This document shows positions 33,605 through 45,640 of a stretch of 64,000 bases of DNA, one piece after another (positions within the stretch are counted from its first letter, which is position 1; every line of letters begins with the position of its first letter). Made by a program: the position numbers and the translations under genes. Source of the DNA: Zantedeschia hybrid cultivar (Eukaryota > Streptophyta > Magnoliopsida > Alismatales > Araceae); assembly GCA_030544215.1 (NCBI GenBank), contig JARZZO010000014.1, positions 19,068,234 to 19,132,233 on the forward strand, given 5' to 3'. The notes under the pieces were generated by a model. It did not search any database and was not told where the DNA came from. It worked only from the letters and a program-made list of their open reading frames with translations.

Positions 33605-33888
33605 GTTCCCAGAATCTCTGAGCATGTTCCACTGTTGTGCGACAACAATGGAGCCATTGCGCAAGCGAAAGAGCCACGGTCTCATCAAAAATCGAAGCAT
33701 ATTCTGAGGCGCTTTCACCTTATCAGAGAGATTATATCCAGAGGAGATGTAGTAGTGGAAACAGTTCCATCCATCGACAATGTAGCAGATCCACTGACAA
33801 AGCCGTTGGCTCAAATTGTGTTTGAGCGTCACTTAGAGTCTATTGGCTTATTGTATAAAGGTGATTGGCTTTAGTCCAAGTGGGAGAT
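33605..33888 (+). pseudogene. Copia RNase H C-terminal fragment between two LTRs
   Basis: It repeats the last 88 or so codons of the copia pol and its polypurine tract (compare 31785-32067), directly fused to the end of the middle LTR. The frame (DNNGAIAQAKE to LYKGDWL) is open. It is the remainder of a second internal region after a large deletion. Confidence 0.9.
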
Positions 33889-35434
33889 TGTTAGTTTTAG
33901 GTGGCCTACAAGCCAATCTAACTATGTAAATCTCGTTCATTTATTAATATAATGGCATAATATTCATTATGTGTAAATCGCTTTAATTATCGTTTCATAA
34001 TGAAGTCCGTGAATATGTGCTATAGTGATCAGATTATGATGAGATCATACTAATGAGATTGATCACTTAAACACACATATTCTTAATTGTTCCTAGTCGG
34101 AGGATATCCGAGAAGGACATCGGATATCCGGTTAGACTAGTACATATTACTCCTGCTCATATGATGAGGGTGACTGATCTTATAAGTCACTTGTGTGGAG
34201 ACACTAAGGCGAATATGTAGGTGCTCATTGGAGAATAAGTTCACTGAACTGATCCGACTGAATCGCTGGATGGTATTGTACCTCACTGTCAACCAGCTTG
34301 ATTCTATTATCGCAGTTGCGTGGATGGTCCTCGGACCTGAGACACCAAGGACACCTTGTCGGTGGACTTCTATGCTTTAACCTTGGTTTACTAATCTCTA
34401 GCCACGGGATTCTAATACGCCAAGGATTGGGTACAGCGGAATACTGTCGAAGGGAATTGTGTGTCAATAAGGAATCATTCGCTCTCGGTACTTAGAGAGA
34501 GAATGCTCTAAGAAGGATGCGCGGAAGTCCCTGGCCAGGGTGGACAATAATATCGGGAAAGGAGTTTTCCGATATTCATCAGCGGCATCCAATCCAAGTG
34601 AGTCGACCGGTTAGGGTTTGACAGCTCGCCATATCTTGAGTTGACTCGAGAGCATTGTACGAATGAAAGATTATATCCACGCGGTAACTATCGGCGGAAA
34701 GGTTCCAAGAGTGGGTTACTTAACCCCAATACCTTCCGGGTTCACGCAGTGTTGCTTGGCACCCAACGTGATCGGAGGCCCGGTCGAATTCGATGTGCAA
34801 CATCAATTCGATTGATTAATTAATTAATAAAGGGTTATTAATTGATTAATAAAGTCAATGAGGAGTCACTAGGCTTGTTGGGCCGTTAACTGGACTGGTA
34901 CTTGGGCCTAGAGGGTCACACGCAAATGATTCTCAAGGCGATGGATAAATAAGTGGGTTTTATACAAACCGGGGGTTTTTATGAAAAATCGCACGGTTAG
35001 TATAAAACATAGCGAACGGGCTGAGCAGGCCAAGCTGCTGCTAACCCTAGCTGCCCCTCCTCTGTTTCTCTCTCTCTCTAGCGTCCAAACAGATCCACAT
35101 CTACTCTGCCGCTTCTCCGAATCCCGTTTGACGGGAAATCGTCCGCACGTTGCGGCGATCGTTGCGGCGACCGGCGGAGGTTTCGTGGGCTGCGAAGAAC
35201 GAGGAACGTGAGGATATCCGTCGCGAGGAAGATCGCGTGGACTTCGCTAGAGGCCGGGCGCTTGCGCGGCTTGCGGTGTCACACCGACGGAACCGAACGG
35301 TTGCGGATTCGAATCCGCACACGGTGAGAACTTCGATTATCCGATAATCGATTTTTGTTTTTCCGAAACGGGAACGGATCGCTGTTTTAATATTTCATTT
35401 TCCGCTGCATGGAGAAACCCGAGAAAACCCAACA
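33889..35434 (+). repeat. Copia LTR (right copy)
   Basis: A 1546-base LTR ending AACCCAACA. Compared with the other copies it lacks about 9 bases near 35411, which creates an in-frame ATG at 35409 running into the LINE ORF1. LINE sequence starts immediately after. Confidence 0.92.
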
Positions 35435-36950
35435 GTTTCATCAGCTGTTGCTTAAAGATCGAAGGAAGGAGACTATGGTCGAAGTTAGCCCGGATCCCAG
35501 AGTAATGGAGAGATGGAAACTCAGTGTAGTCCTGAAAGTGATCTCTACAGAACGTATTCGTCCAGCTGGGTTGAAAGATTGGATTTCTAGACGTTGGAAT
35601 CCTAAAGGAAATTGGCAATTCTTGGATTACCTATCGAATATGTTCCTCCTCAGGCTATCTGATAAGGAAGACGTGGAGAAAATTTGCAAAAGAGCTCCTT
35701 GGTATTACAATAATGATCTTATAGTTGTGGAAAGAGCCAGACCCAACACAGCCCCTTCTGAATACAATCTCTCCAAGGTAGATTTCTGGGCGAGAATCTA
35801 CGATATCCCGGATGAGTTTCTTGTCCCCTCCATTGTGTGTAAATTGGCTGAGCAGTTGAGAAATGTGGTCGAAACCTGGAGTGCTTATGCTCGTATTAAA
35901 GTGGCGATTGACATTAGCCAACCTCTCAAATCTTCCCTCAAAGTCAGATTAGGGGAAGGCCTTGTCAGATATCTTGATGTTGCTTATGAGAGATTAAATA
36001 ATTTCTGCCATTATTGTGGGAAACTTGATCATATAGTCACCCACTGTACTGGCCTACAAGAGCTTAGAGAGATTATCAATAATACTCAGTCTATCACTCT
36101 AAAAACCAAATTGGAAGGTCTCATCCAATATCAGTATGGAGAAGAGCTGAAAGCCACTTTTGAATCTCCAAGTCAAAAAAGGAAGAAGATATCCCCCTTT
36201 GCCTCTGATCAGAATAGTACATCTGCAAACAACCCCTGTCCTCTCATGTATCAGCGGGCCTCATCCGGAGATAAGGAGGTCCCCAGAAGAAGAAAACTAT
36301 TTGCTGAGGAAACTGCGGTAGAGGAAGGTAATGTCCCTGGGCACCTACTTCCTGTCCTTGTAGACCATACTGCTCTTCATTCTCCCATACTGCCCTCCAC
36401 CTACCCCCCCACCCACTCACTTCCCACACCAACACTGCCATATATGTTGGATGGTTCACCTATTCCTACGTCTTCAGATCCCTCTCTGTTCTCCTCCCAC
36501 TCATCCTTACCCCATCAAAATTCTTGTAGACCCATCTCCAATCATCCTACAGACTCAAATTACACCCTTCAACTTCTAGACTCCCCCAATTCTTCCCTGG
36601 ACAGTCAGGTGGCGATCCGTAAGAGAATCCCTTCCCCTCAAAACAACCATCTTGCTGTCCTCAAGAAACAAAAAAACCCACTCCCCGAGGCAGGTAGGTC
36701 TGCTATGGTTGAACCCCCCGCTTGTAATCTCCAAATCATCCCAAGTCCCAAAGACCATGTTTCCAGATCCTTGGGTAGGAGGTACCAAACTAGGACCATC
36801 TCTCCTAGAACCTCATTGCCTCCCTCTCAGAACTCCCAGCAGCACTCAAACTCCTCAGCTACAGAATGTTTCACTCTGTTTCCTTCGGATCCATCCAATC
36901 CAAAACAGGTTGTGGCGGCTGACCTCAATAGGCCGCAAGGTGACCAATGA
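35409..36950 (+). CDS. LINE ORF1: DUF4283-type protein with CCHC knuckle
   Basis: The longest frame starts at ATG 35409 inside the copia LTR, so its first nine or so residues are LTR-derived. The first LINE ATG is 35475. Residues about 35-190 have the DUF4283 look (WKLSVVLKVISTERI ... RAPWYYNNDLIVVERA ... FWARIYDIP), followed by the zinc knuckle CHYCGKLDHIVTHC (CX2CX4HX4C, near 200). The C-terminal half is Pro/Ser-rich and low in structure. Such ORF1 proteins bind the LINE RNA. Its stop overlaps the ORF2 start as ATGA. Confidence 0.85.
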   Translation: MEKPEKTQQFHQLLLKDRRKETMVEVSPDPRVMERWKLSVVLKVISTERIRPAGLKDWISRRWNPKGNWQFLDYLSNMFLLRLSDKEDVEKICKRAPWYYNNDLIVVERARPNTAPSEYNLSKVDFWARIYDIPDEFLVPSIVCKLAEQLRNVVETWSAYARIKVAIDISQPLKSSLKVRLGEGLVRYLDVAYERLNNFCHYCGKLDHIVTHCTGLQELREIINNTQSITLKTKLEGLIQYQYGEELKATFESPSQKRKKISPFASDQNSTSANNPCPLMYQRASSGDKEVPRRRKLFAEETAVEEGNVPGHLLPVLVDHTALHSPILPSTYPPTHSLPTPTLPYMLDGSPIPTSSDPSLFSSHSSLPHQNSCRPISNHPTDSNYTLQLLDSPNSSLDSQVAIRKRIPSPQNNHLAVLKKQKNPLPEAGRSAMVEPPACNLQIIPSPKDHVSRSLGRRYQTRTISPRTSLPPSQNSQQHSNSSATECFTLFPSDPSNPKQVVAADLNRPQGDQ

Positions 36951-39900
36951 AACTCATCTCCTGGAACTGTCGTGGTATAGGTGGAGCCATGACAGTGTCC
37001 TTCCTCAAACTCCTCTTCCACTCCACAAAACCTGATATTGTTTTTCTTGCTGAAACTAAATCAACTCTTTCCAAAGCAACCAATTTCTTCTTCCTCAATA
37101 ATATCTCCCACTATCATGTTGTTGAAGCTCAAAGGAATGCTAGAGGATTATGGCTGCGGTGGAATCCGAACTATAGTATTACTATCCTTTATTCAGATGC
37201 TCATTGGGTTGCAATTCAAATCCACAACTCTCTTCCCCTTCAAGATTGGATCCTGATATGCGTGTATGGGCCTCCCAGACAAACTGACAGAGAAAGGTTT
37301 TGGCTGCAACTTGCTGAATATATCAAACAACTTAGAGAGCCTGTGATGATAATGGGAGACATGAATGCCATTCTAAGTGATCAGGATAAAGAAGGAGGGG
37401 CCCCGGTCAGATCCTTCCAATTGGCTAAGTTTCAAGAGTTCACTCAAAAAGCTGCCCTCCTTGACCTGGGCTATGAAGGGCCAGCCTACACCTGGTCTAA
37501 CAATAGGAAAGGCAAAGACCACATTCGTGAAAGACTGGATAGAGGTATGGCAATAGGACCTTGGCGCCTCATGTTTCCCCATAGTGCAGTATTTCACTTA
37601 CCTCGTATGGGGAGTGACCATAATCCAATCCTAATTAATACTGAAGGTTCCTCTACAAGAAGAAGATCTCCCTTCAGACTAGAACTCAATTGGATGTTAT
37701 ATCCTTCTTTCAAAACTATGATTTTCCATTGTTGGAGAGATGTGGAAGTTAATATGGCTGACTACTCCTGGAAAGTTAAGAAGGTCCAACAAACCATTAA
37801 GAAGTGGAAGATGGCTCATGTGACAAATTTGGTTGCTAAGATTCAGAAGATCAATGAGAAGCTCAAACATATTCGAAGTTTACCAATCTCTGATCAACAT
37901 CTAGAGCAAGAACTCAGCTTAGAGAGAGAGCTTGAGAAATATACTTTGCTGGAAGAAGTCTACTGGCAACAAAGAGCTAAATCCTTCTGGGCCAGAGAAG
38001 GGGATCGCAATACAAAATTCTTTCATATTAAAGCTCTTAATCGCAGGAGTAGAAATCAGATTGTGGGGCTCCAGCGTTCTGATGAGTCCTGGGCTACTGA
38101 CAAAAGAGAAGTCAGGTCTATCATCTTATCCTTTTTTAATTCCCTTTATACTTCTCGTCAACCCCCAAGCCCTCCTACTTCCCTCTCCAACTTCTTCACC
38201 AAAATCTCTCCTCAAGACAATATGAGGATCGAAGCTTTACCTTCCCTGGGGGAAATTCAGGATGTCATCAAGTCTATGAAGCCAGGGAAGTCTCCAGGTC
38301 CGGATGGTCTCCCTCCTTCCTTCTTCCAGAAGAATTGGAATACTGTCAAAGATGAGGTTTGTACTCTGGTCTCCAACTTCTTCTCCTCCTATAAAATGCC
38401 TCATGGTCTTAATCAAACCTATATCACTCTGGTTCCAAAGAAAGAGCATATCACTACCTCTAATGATTTTAGGCCCATTAGCCTAACTAATGTGGTTTAT
38501 AAGATCATTGCAAAAATCCTTGTGAATAGGATTAAACCTATGCTTAACTCCCTTCTCTCCCCCTATCAAAATGCTTTCATTCCTAGCAAAAACATCTATG
38601 ACAGCATTGTTATTGTCCAAGAAATTCTTCATTCTATGAATCAGCGTAAAGGTGCCTGCTTTGCGCTCAAACTAGACATCATGAAAACTTATGATACTAT
38701 TGAATAGAGTTTCATTGCACACATGCTTGATTTTTTTGGCTTCTCAAATTCTGTCATCACCATGATTATGCAATGTGTGACTACTCCATCTTATGCTATT
38801 TTGATTAATGGGGAAGCTACACAGCAGCAAACTCCCATGCGTGGATTGAGGCAAGGGTGCCCGCTGTCCCCATTCCTTTATATCCTTTGTGCTGAAATGT
38901 TATCTATTTTACTGCAGCAGAAATTGCAGTAGAGATCCATCAAAGGGTTTAAGATAAACAATCAACTGCACTCCATATCTCATATCATGTATGCAGATGA
39001 TGTGATTTTGTTTGGTAAAGCGACAGACGCGGACATTAAGGAATTAATGAGTTGTGTGCAACAATATGGCCAATGGTCTGGACAAGAAATCAACAAGAAT
39101 AAATCAGGCTTCATTTTTAACAAGAGTACTCCCCAAAGTCTCTGAGATCAAATATGTGGGAGTACAGGTATCTGTCAAGTGGATAGAAATGCATTATATT
39201 TGGGAGTTCCTCTTACCCCGCACAGGGCCATTAGCAACCAACTAAATTATGTGATCTCCAAGATGAAATCTAGAGTGAGTAGATGGAAAATTAACTCTCT
39301 AACCCAAGCTGGTAGAACAACTCTTATTCGCTCAACTCTGGGGGCTATCCCAAATCATATCATGGCTGTTTGGCTATTCCCAAGATCTGTTCTAGCAAAG
39401 TTAAACCAAGTGCAATGTTCCTTCTGGTGGGGAGAGATAGAGAGTAAAAGAAAGCTTCACTCATGCAATTGGAGCAAGGTCAAACAACATAAATGGCTTG
39501 GAGGGCTGGGCATTAAAGACTTCCAAACTTTTAACAAAGCTGCCATCATGAAGCTTGCCTGGAAAATGCTCACAGAAGATACGGCTTTGTGGTCTCTCAT
39601 CCTCAGATCCAAGTATATGAAACATCAATCCTTTTGGGAAGCAAAGGAAGTCAGAGCATGGTCGTTCATTTGGAAAGCAATACTCAGTGTTAGAGATGAA
39701 ATCAGAAGAGGATCTCACTGGTCAATCCAAACAAGATGTAATGTTGACATCTGAAAAGATAAATGGATCCCAGACTTTCCCTGCCCCCCCCAATCTAAAA
39801 GCCCCCAGTCGGGCCTGGTCAAAGTTCAATAACTCATGGTAAATAAGTAGTGGAACCTCCCCCTGATTCAGCAAATCTTTGAGCCTGCAGTTGTCAACCA

Positions 39901-41062
39901 TATTTTAGCTATTCCGATTCCCCAAACTCCCCAATGCATCCAAGACTTTTTGGTCTGGGACAAGGCCCCAGATGGGAATCTCACTGTCAAATTAGCTTAC
40001 CGGTGGTTGTCAGATCAAAATCAGAATCCATCCTCCTCTAGTCCTGACCCGGTTTGGAAGGCCCTCTGGAATCCAAAGACCTCTCACATTATCCCTCCGA
40101 AGATCCAGCTTTTCATCTGGAAGTGCCTATGGGAAGTGGTTCCAGTTAACTCACTATTGGCTAGACGAATGCAAGGAATCGACCCGATTTGTGCTATTTG
40201 CTCTAAAGAAGAGGAGGATGTCCAACACCTGCTCTTTCACTGTGATTTTGCGCGTGCAACCTGGCTTCTCTCCCCACTTGGCTATCAGACTCTAGACTCT
40301 AATGAGCATCTGGCAGACAGATTGCTGGTTTGGGCCTCGAATTTCTCATACTCTCACCTACATATGAACTACGTCCAAGCACTGTGTAGCTCCATATTAT
40401 GGCAAATATGGAAAGAAAGATGTTCATATGTTTTTGAGGGGAAGACTCCATCTTCTGTTACTGCAATCAAACGAGCCACTAGTGAATGGACTATGTGGAT
40501 AGCATCGGCTCACGCAACCCCCTTGAGAAGCCTCTGAAGTCTCACGGTTGGATCCCTCCTCTTGGAAATGATTTAAAGTTGAATGTTGATGGAGCAACTG
40601 CAGCTGATGGGGGAGCGGTTGGCCTGGTTCTACGGAATGTATCAGGTACAGTTATCAAATGCAAATGTATTACTACTCCTTACACGGATGCAGAGCTAGT
40701 AGAAGCTGTGGCTTTCCTGGAAGGTCTGCGGATGGCCAATGAGCTCAACAACAAGATCCAGATTGAAGGAGACGCGCTTCGTATAGTGCAATTGATAAAT
40801 TCCTCTAAGGCTTTCTCTTGGAGAAGCGATGCTATCATTCAAGACTGTAGAAGTCTTCATCCGTCTCTCTCGGTTCAATTTGTTAGCAGGTTAGGTAATC
40901 AGGCTGCACATATCCTTGCCAAATTTGGGTTATCCCTTAGATCATCCATGGAGTGGGACTTCCCCCGCATTCCTTCTTGTTTTGAACAATTTGTATCTTC
41001 AGGTTCTATCCTTATGCTTTAATATAAAGTTTGGTTTCTATTGTCCAAAAAAAAAAAAAAAA
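35435..41062 (+). mobile_element. Plant L1-type LINE, 5'-truncated, with poly-A tail
   Basis: ORF1 (DUF4283-like with zinc knuckle) and ORF2 (endonuclease, RT, zf-RVT, RNase H) are in the order normal for plant L1 LINEs. It ends in an A15 run at 41047-41061. The 5' UTR and ORF1 start are missing at the copia LTR junction, and no target-site duplication could be matched. ORF2 has several stops, so the copy is dead. Confidence 0.9.
36947..41022 (+). pseudogene. LINE ORF2: endonuclease, reverse transcriptase, zf-RVT, RNase H
   Basis: The frame begins at ATG 36947. An AP-type endonuclease covers about residues 1-230 (ISWNCRGIGG, GDMNAIL, SDHNPIL). RT follows (MKPGKSPGPDGLPPSFF near 444, NDFRPISLTNVVYKI, YADDVILF near 38993), then a zf-RVT domain (about 39940-40270, CAICSKEEEDVQHLLFHC) and an RNase H (about 40575-40960, LNVDGATAADGG). 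Stops occur at 38705 (TAG for Trp), 38930 (TAG), about 39140 (TGA for Arg) and 39752 (TGA for Trp). Disorder near 39780-39940 and a frame change near 40500 complete the inactivation. Confidence 0.9.
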
Positions 41063-41489
41063 TTTGACTTTCACTATCTCCTCGTGCTTAAAATCTCTTC
41101 TTCCGGTTGCATTCTCCATGAGAACAATTACGTGCAATGTCTTGGACGTAAGGGTAAGGGTGAGGTGCAAATAGGTTTCTTCTTTTGTTTTCACGTTAGA
41201 ATTTTTAAATTTTTTTTAGCATCAAATAAAATAAAAAAAATTTCACACACGTAAATTGAGACGTGCAAAAAAAATTCTTTTTAAAAAAATAATTATACAG
41301 TGAGCTTGGAACCAACTTGAGCTTGTTGGCAATATCATCCGATCTTCAATCAGACGTTCGAAAAAAATTAAAAAAAATGACAAAAAACTAAAAAAAAAAG
41401 GAAAATCAACCCAACCACATGTCGCATTATCAGTGCAATTTTTAATTTTTTAATTTTTACTTTAAATTTTCTTGCGGCATCCCATCGAA
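41063..41489. repeat. AT-rich DNA with a diverged copy of the foldback arm
   Basis: Positions 41235-41480 resemble 41530-41790 in the same orientation (ACACGTAAATTGAGACGTGC, then GAGCTTGTTGGCAATATCAT), roughly 70-75% alike. Confidence 0.45.
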
Positions 41490-42770
41490 AATCAGACAAT
41501 ACAGTCAATAACTTCGAGTTGGCCCTGAACTTTTTTTACATACGTAAATTATTGAGGCATGCACAAAAAAGTTCTTTTCCTCTCAAAAAATAAATATTCA
41601 ACAAGCTCGGGCCAAATCGAGCTCACTGACAATATTATGCAATCTTTTATCAGATGGTTCAAAACAATTAAAAATTGTTGATAAAGAAACTAAAAGAATA
41701 AGAAAAGTCGGCTTCCAATCTCACTATTGCACATGAGTGAATTAATATTATCAATAACATGTAATACATAATCAGTTATCAGCAATATTTATTATAACTC
41801 TTTTTTCTTCAAGGGAGAGAAAAAGAAGAACGTTACTTATGAAAGAAGGGAAAGAGAGAGAAACATATTAGTTAGGACTTAGGAGGGAGAGAAACAAAAA
41901 TACATTAATTATCATGATAGTAACCAAACGAGTGGGTCATTTTGAAAGAGACTTGTAAAAACTTCATCCCTCTTCTTTAAAAAGGGAAGAAAAGAATGTA
42001 AATAAAGTGTAAATAGTAATTTATTTTTTAAATAAAAATTAAGAGAGAAAGAGTTTTAAAAAAAAAAGTGTAGCCAAGCATTCTGTTAGTCCCGATTAGA
42101 TTTTAGGGTTGGTGTCATTTCATTGGGGGTGGACATGCTAAAAAAATTTAAAAAAATAAAAAAAGAATTTGAGAAAAAAACTACCACTAGACATGGTCGG
42201 ACATATGACTAAATTAATGTTACCAGTAACATTTATTGTATAATCAATTATCAATTACATGATAGTCCTAATGTTTTTTCAGTCTTCGAATCTAATCAGG
42301 CCTAATAAGGTGTTTGACTATATTTTTTTAGTTCTTTCTCTTTTAATTTTATTTTAAAAATAACATACTAATTACACTTCATTTAAAATATTTTCCCCTA
42401 TTTTTTAAAGATAAGAGATAAATTTTTTACAAGTCATCTTTAAAATAAATTTAGGTTAATTATGCTTCATTTAAATTCTTTCTCTTTGTTACATTACGTG
42501 TAACTGATGATTGATTATGTATTACATATTATTGATAATATTAATCCGATCATGCACCATATTGAGACTGAGGTTGACTTTTCTTTTTTTTAAGTTTTCC
42601 TCGTAAAAGTTTTTAGAACAATCAAATGATATTGTCCACAAGCTCTAGTTGGCCTCGAGCTTGTTGTATATTTTATTTTCTAAAAGAAAGAAACTTTTTT
42701 GTTCACACCTTGATTTGTGTATGTAAATTTCGAATTTGTTGACTGCAATGTCCTAATGCACCAAGAAAAT
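41490..42770. mobile_element. Foldback or MITE-like element with ~280-bp inverted arms
   Basis: The arm 41490-41800 is matched in reverse complement by 42480-42770. Both contain AATATTATCAATAAY-ATGTAATACATAATC, and both have ACAAAAAAGTT near a shared GAGCT/CAAGC block. Likeness is about 75-80%. The spacer (about 680 bases) is AT-rich and holds another weak copy. No ORF, and no clear TSD. Confidence 0.5.
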
Positions 42771-42849
42771 TTAAAAATTCTAAAAATAAAATAAAAAAAC
42801 TAAAAAAATCAAACGTACGCCCATGACATTGTTATAATTAGATAAGTAT

Positions 42850-43215
42850 ATATCTAGCGATGTAATTTGGGTGGGATAGACTGTATTACCAATTATGTGA
42901 TAATTTGAGTCTAACCCAAATTTGAAATAGACCAATCCAATGTCAGCCCAAACTTAATCCAAATTCAGCCCTAATTCAACAGTGGGTTGGTTTGGGCTAA
43001 CCCTGTTTATAAATAATTTGTTAAAAGTTTTTTTACTTTTATATGAATTAATATAAAAATCAATAGATCAAACTAGGTCAGCCTGTTTTTAGCCAAACCC
43101 AATTTAGATTTAACTAATGTCAACTTAAATTTAATTCAAACTAATTTTTATAATTCAACTCAATTTACTATAATATGAGATGCGTCACGGACTAATCCGC
43201 CCAATTGACACCCCT
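42850..43215. mobile_element. Possible hAT-like MITE remnant
   Basis: AT-rich DNA with repeated AACCCAA/TTGGGTT words ends in CCCAATTGACACCCCTA. This is an end type I associate with small hAT-related elements in plants. The other end is not clear. Confidence 0.3.
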
Positions 43216-44740
43216 ACATATACCATATATTTAAATTGGGTCGCTTAAAATTTTGCATGGAAGGGTCCAAGCTTTGTTCTAGACGTGGTTAGGAATGTAA
43301 GCCAGTTACAAGTGTCAAATAACCTCGAACTACTTCTAACTAAGTGCGCTGGATGCAGAAATAATGGCATCCACAATTTGGTCGTATTTCGTATTAGAGT
43401 GAGAAAGAATGTGATAAAAAATATAATATAATGATTTTCTTTTTTATTGTGTCATGCAATTCTTCCCACATATTTATACATTGCTGCATTATTTAAATGC
43501 CCATCCTCCAATGTACATGTATGTGGTCGCGTTTATCTCTGCCAGGTGGTAAAACAATTGCGTACCATCCGATACGTGATCCAACAATGATGCCTACAAC
43601 TGCAATGTCTAAGAGATATTATAACTGCTATGTCTTTTAATATTTTTCATATTTTATCACTCATATATAGGGATGCAAATGGTACTTAAAAATCTGTTCG
43701 TCCGTCCGTTTTTTGAAACTTAAAAGTTATAAAAAGATATAAGTTAAAAGATAAAAATAAGAATACTATCTAGATCTGAATGATTTAAGATAAGGATAAA
43801 GATACGTCTTTCTCTCAATCCGATTATTTGAGTATCTTCTAGTTTTCTTTTGCTCATCTTATTTATTGATCATATCTTATTTAAAATTTTTATCTCTAAA
43901 TAAAATATCCAATCATGTACTTACATAGTTACATATATATTTTATTGTCCACACTATTCATTTAACCTCTTCTCTCCTTCGTTCACTAGTTTGCAAGGTT
44001 TATTTTGATAGATGTCACGTGATTTATAATTAAATTTAAGAAAGAACTTATACACATGTATATTTTGAAAGTAGAATTTCTTAATTCCTAATAGAAGCTA
44101 CAAAAAATTAAGTTTATGTTTACACGTAATATTGTCCGATAATTTAACCTTTACGTATCTGTTTTTGATAGTTTCTGATAATTTTGAAAGATAAAGATAT
44201 AAGAGGATAAAGATAAGAATAAAGATACACATATTGCTTAAAGGAAAAAGATAAAGATAAAGTCACTATTCGATTCGATATGTATCCTTTTACATTTTTA
44301 AGTATGTCTAATGTGTGAAAGTGCTTATATAAATATAAAAATAAAGCCTACAAATTTCAACACGCTTTCACCTACGACAGAGATGTTGCTCATTTTTTAA
44401 AGAATAATACTCGTGGTGCAACGAGTTGTTGCACCGCACGGATGCAGATCAGGGATCGACCTGTACAAAATGTGTCGGACATGAAGAGGTTGATCCCCTC
44501 AAAAAAATATACTACTGCTAACAGATTGGACACTGCCCGCGCAGGCGCGCAACAACTAATACTATTTTAAAAAACATATGGCTTCTTTGATATTTTTTGT
44601 ACTTATCTCGTCTGATATTGAATTGATATCATTATTACTAAATATATTGAGGACTTATGTCTTTCTTGTGATTTTATTATTTCTTTTTACTTATAAAACA
44701 TTTTAGTCAATGACTAAGAGGTCATAAAATACTTTAAAAC
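43216..44740. other. AT-rich spacer, nothing recognised
   Basis: No ORF above 60 codons and no family-specific motif. GATAAAGATAAG-type words recur between 43730 and 44260. Confidence 0.4.
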
Positions 44741-45640
44741 GTCAAAAATAGGTATAAAATGATGTTTTCTTTATGTTTGGATTGAATTTAATCTTTTTGA
44801 AGTGTCATAAATTGACGTGTTCTAAAATCACTTTACCCCTAAAATCCTTCTTTTAGTTGATTTTAGTTTTCAGTCTAAAAATCAAAACTGAACATTTTTT
44901 TACAACCAATGATTTTAAAATCAAGATTTTTTTTTCTAATTTCGCAACTAAAGATTTCAAAATAGATATTATTGTTTCTAAGATAGATTAAGAGATTATT
45001 TGATTTGTCTTAAAGTGCAGCAAAAATCATAAACAGTTGTACGGCATTTTTCTTATATTTGGATTGTCATAAATTGTTTTGTAAATCTTTTCGTACCTTG
45101 GAAGTGTTATGAATTGCCGTATTTTAAAATTGATTGTCCTATAGAATCCTCTTTGATTATGCTTTTCACTACAAAACCACCATATATCAAAATTGAAGAT
45201 TTTAAAATCGTAAATCAAATATATTATTTTCGTCAGTTTTAAAATTAGTGATTTCAATATCAAGCTGTTATGGTATTTTTTGGCACATCAAAGGACCCTA
45301 AATAAGTCATAGGTAATTAAAAACTCATTTAGTGCATCATAAAATGCTATAAAATCTCAGTTTTAAAATCTTCATTTTTAAAAATAGTAAAAAAATCCTT
45401 CATTTTAAAATCACCAGTTTTGAAATTGCCAGTTTTGCTCTCCCTTGATTTTGGAATGAAAATCAAAATTAGCTAAAAGAAAGACTTTGAGGGTCAACCA
45501 ATTTTAAAATATGAAAATTTATGTTGTTCTAAATGTACTAAAAAGTAATAAAAAATGATTTGTAACAAACTAAACGTAAATAAAATGTTATTGTTATAAT
45601 TTTTTACAGTGTTTTACAATGTTTTACGACGCACGAAATG
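44741..45640. repeat. Degenerate inverted and direct repeats
   Basis: CTAAAATCCTTCTTTTAG with flanks at 44760-44930 has a reverse-complement relative at 45410-45600 (CTAAAAGAAAGACTTTGAGG) and a weak direct copy at 45050-45200. It is likely a decayed foldback element. Confidence 0.4.

Larger units (their letters stand above)
7238..35434 (+). mobile_element. Composite Ty1/copia retrotransposon, dead and nested
   Basis: The element has a 5'-truncated LTR (7238-8527), a tRNA-iMet-type PBS, a long leader, a gag with a large deletion, then protease, integrase, RT and RNase H pieces, and two 3' LTRs (32068-33604 and 33889-35434). The coding region resumes exactly across two younger insertions: a Tat element (12426-26996) and a solo LTR (27344-30095). 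Removing each insertion and one TSD copy restores the copia reading frame. Several in-frame stops mean the element cannot make its own enzymes. The lineage within copia (Tork-like, perhaps Angela/Ikeros, given the 1.5 kb LTR) is a guess. Confidence 0.88.

Noticed and set aside
39054..39245. Apparent frameshift in LINE RT near 39150
   Set aside because: The original frame continues after a single CGA-to-TGA stop (YADDVILF, then NALYLGVPL); the other frame is a shadow.
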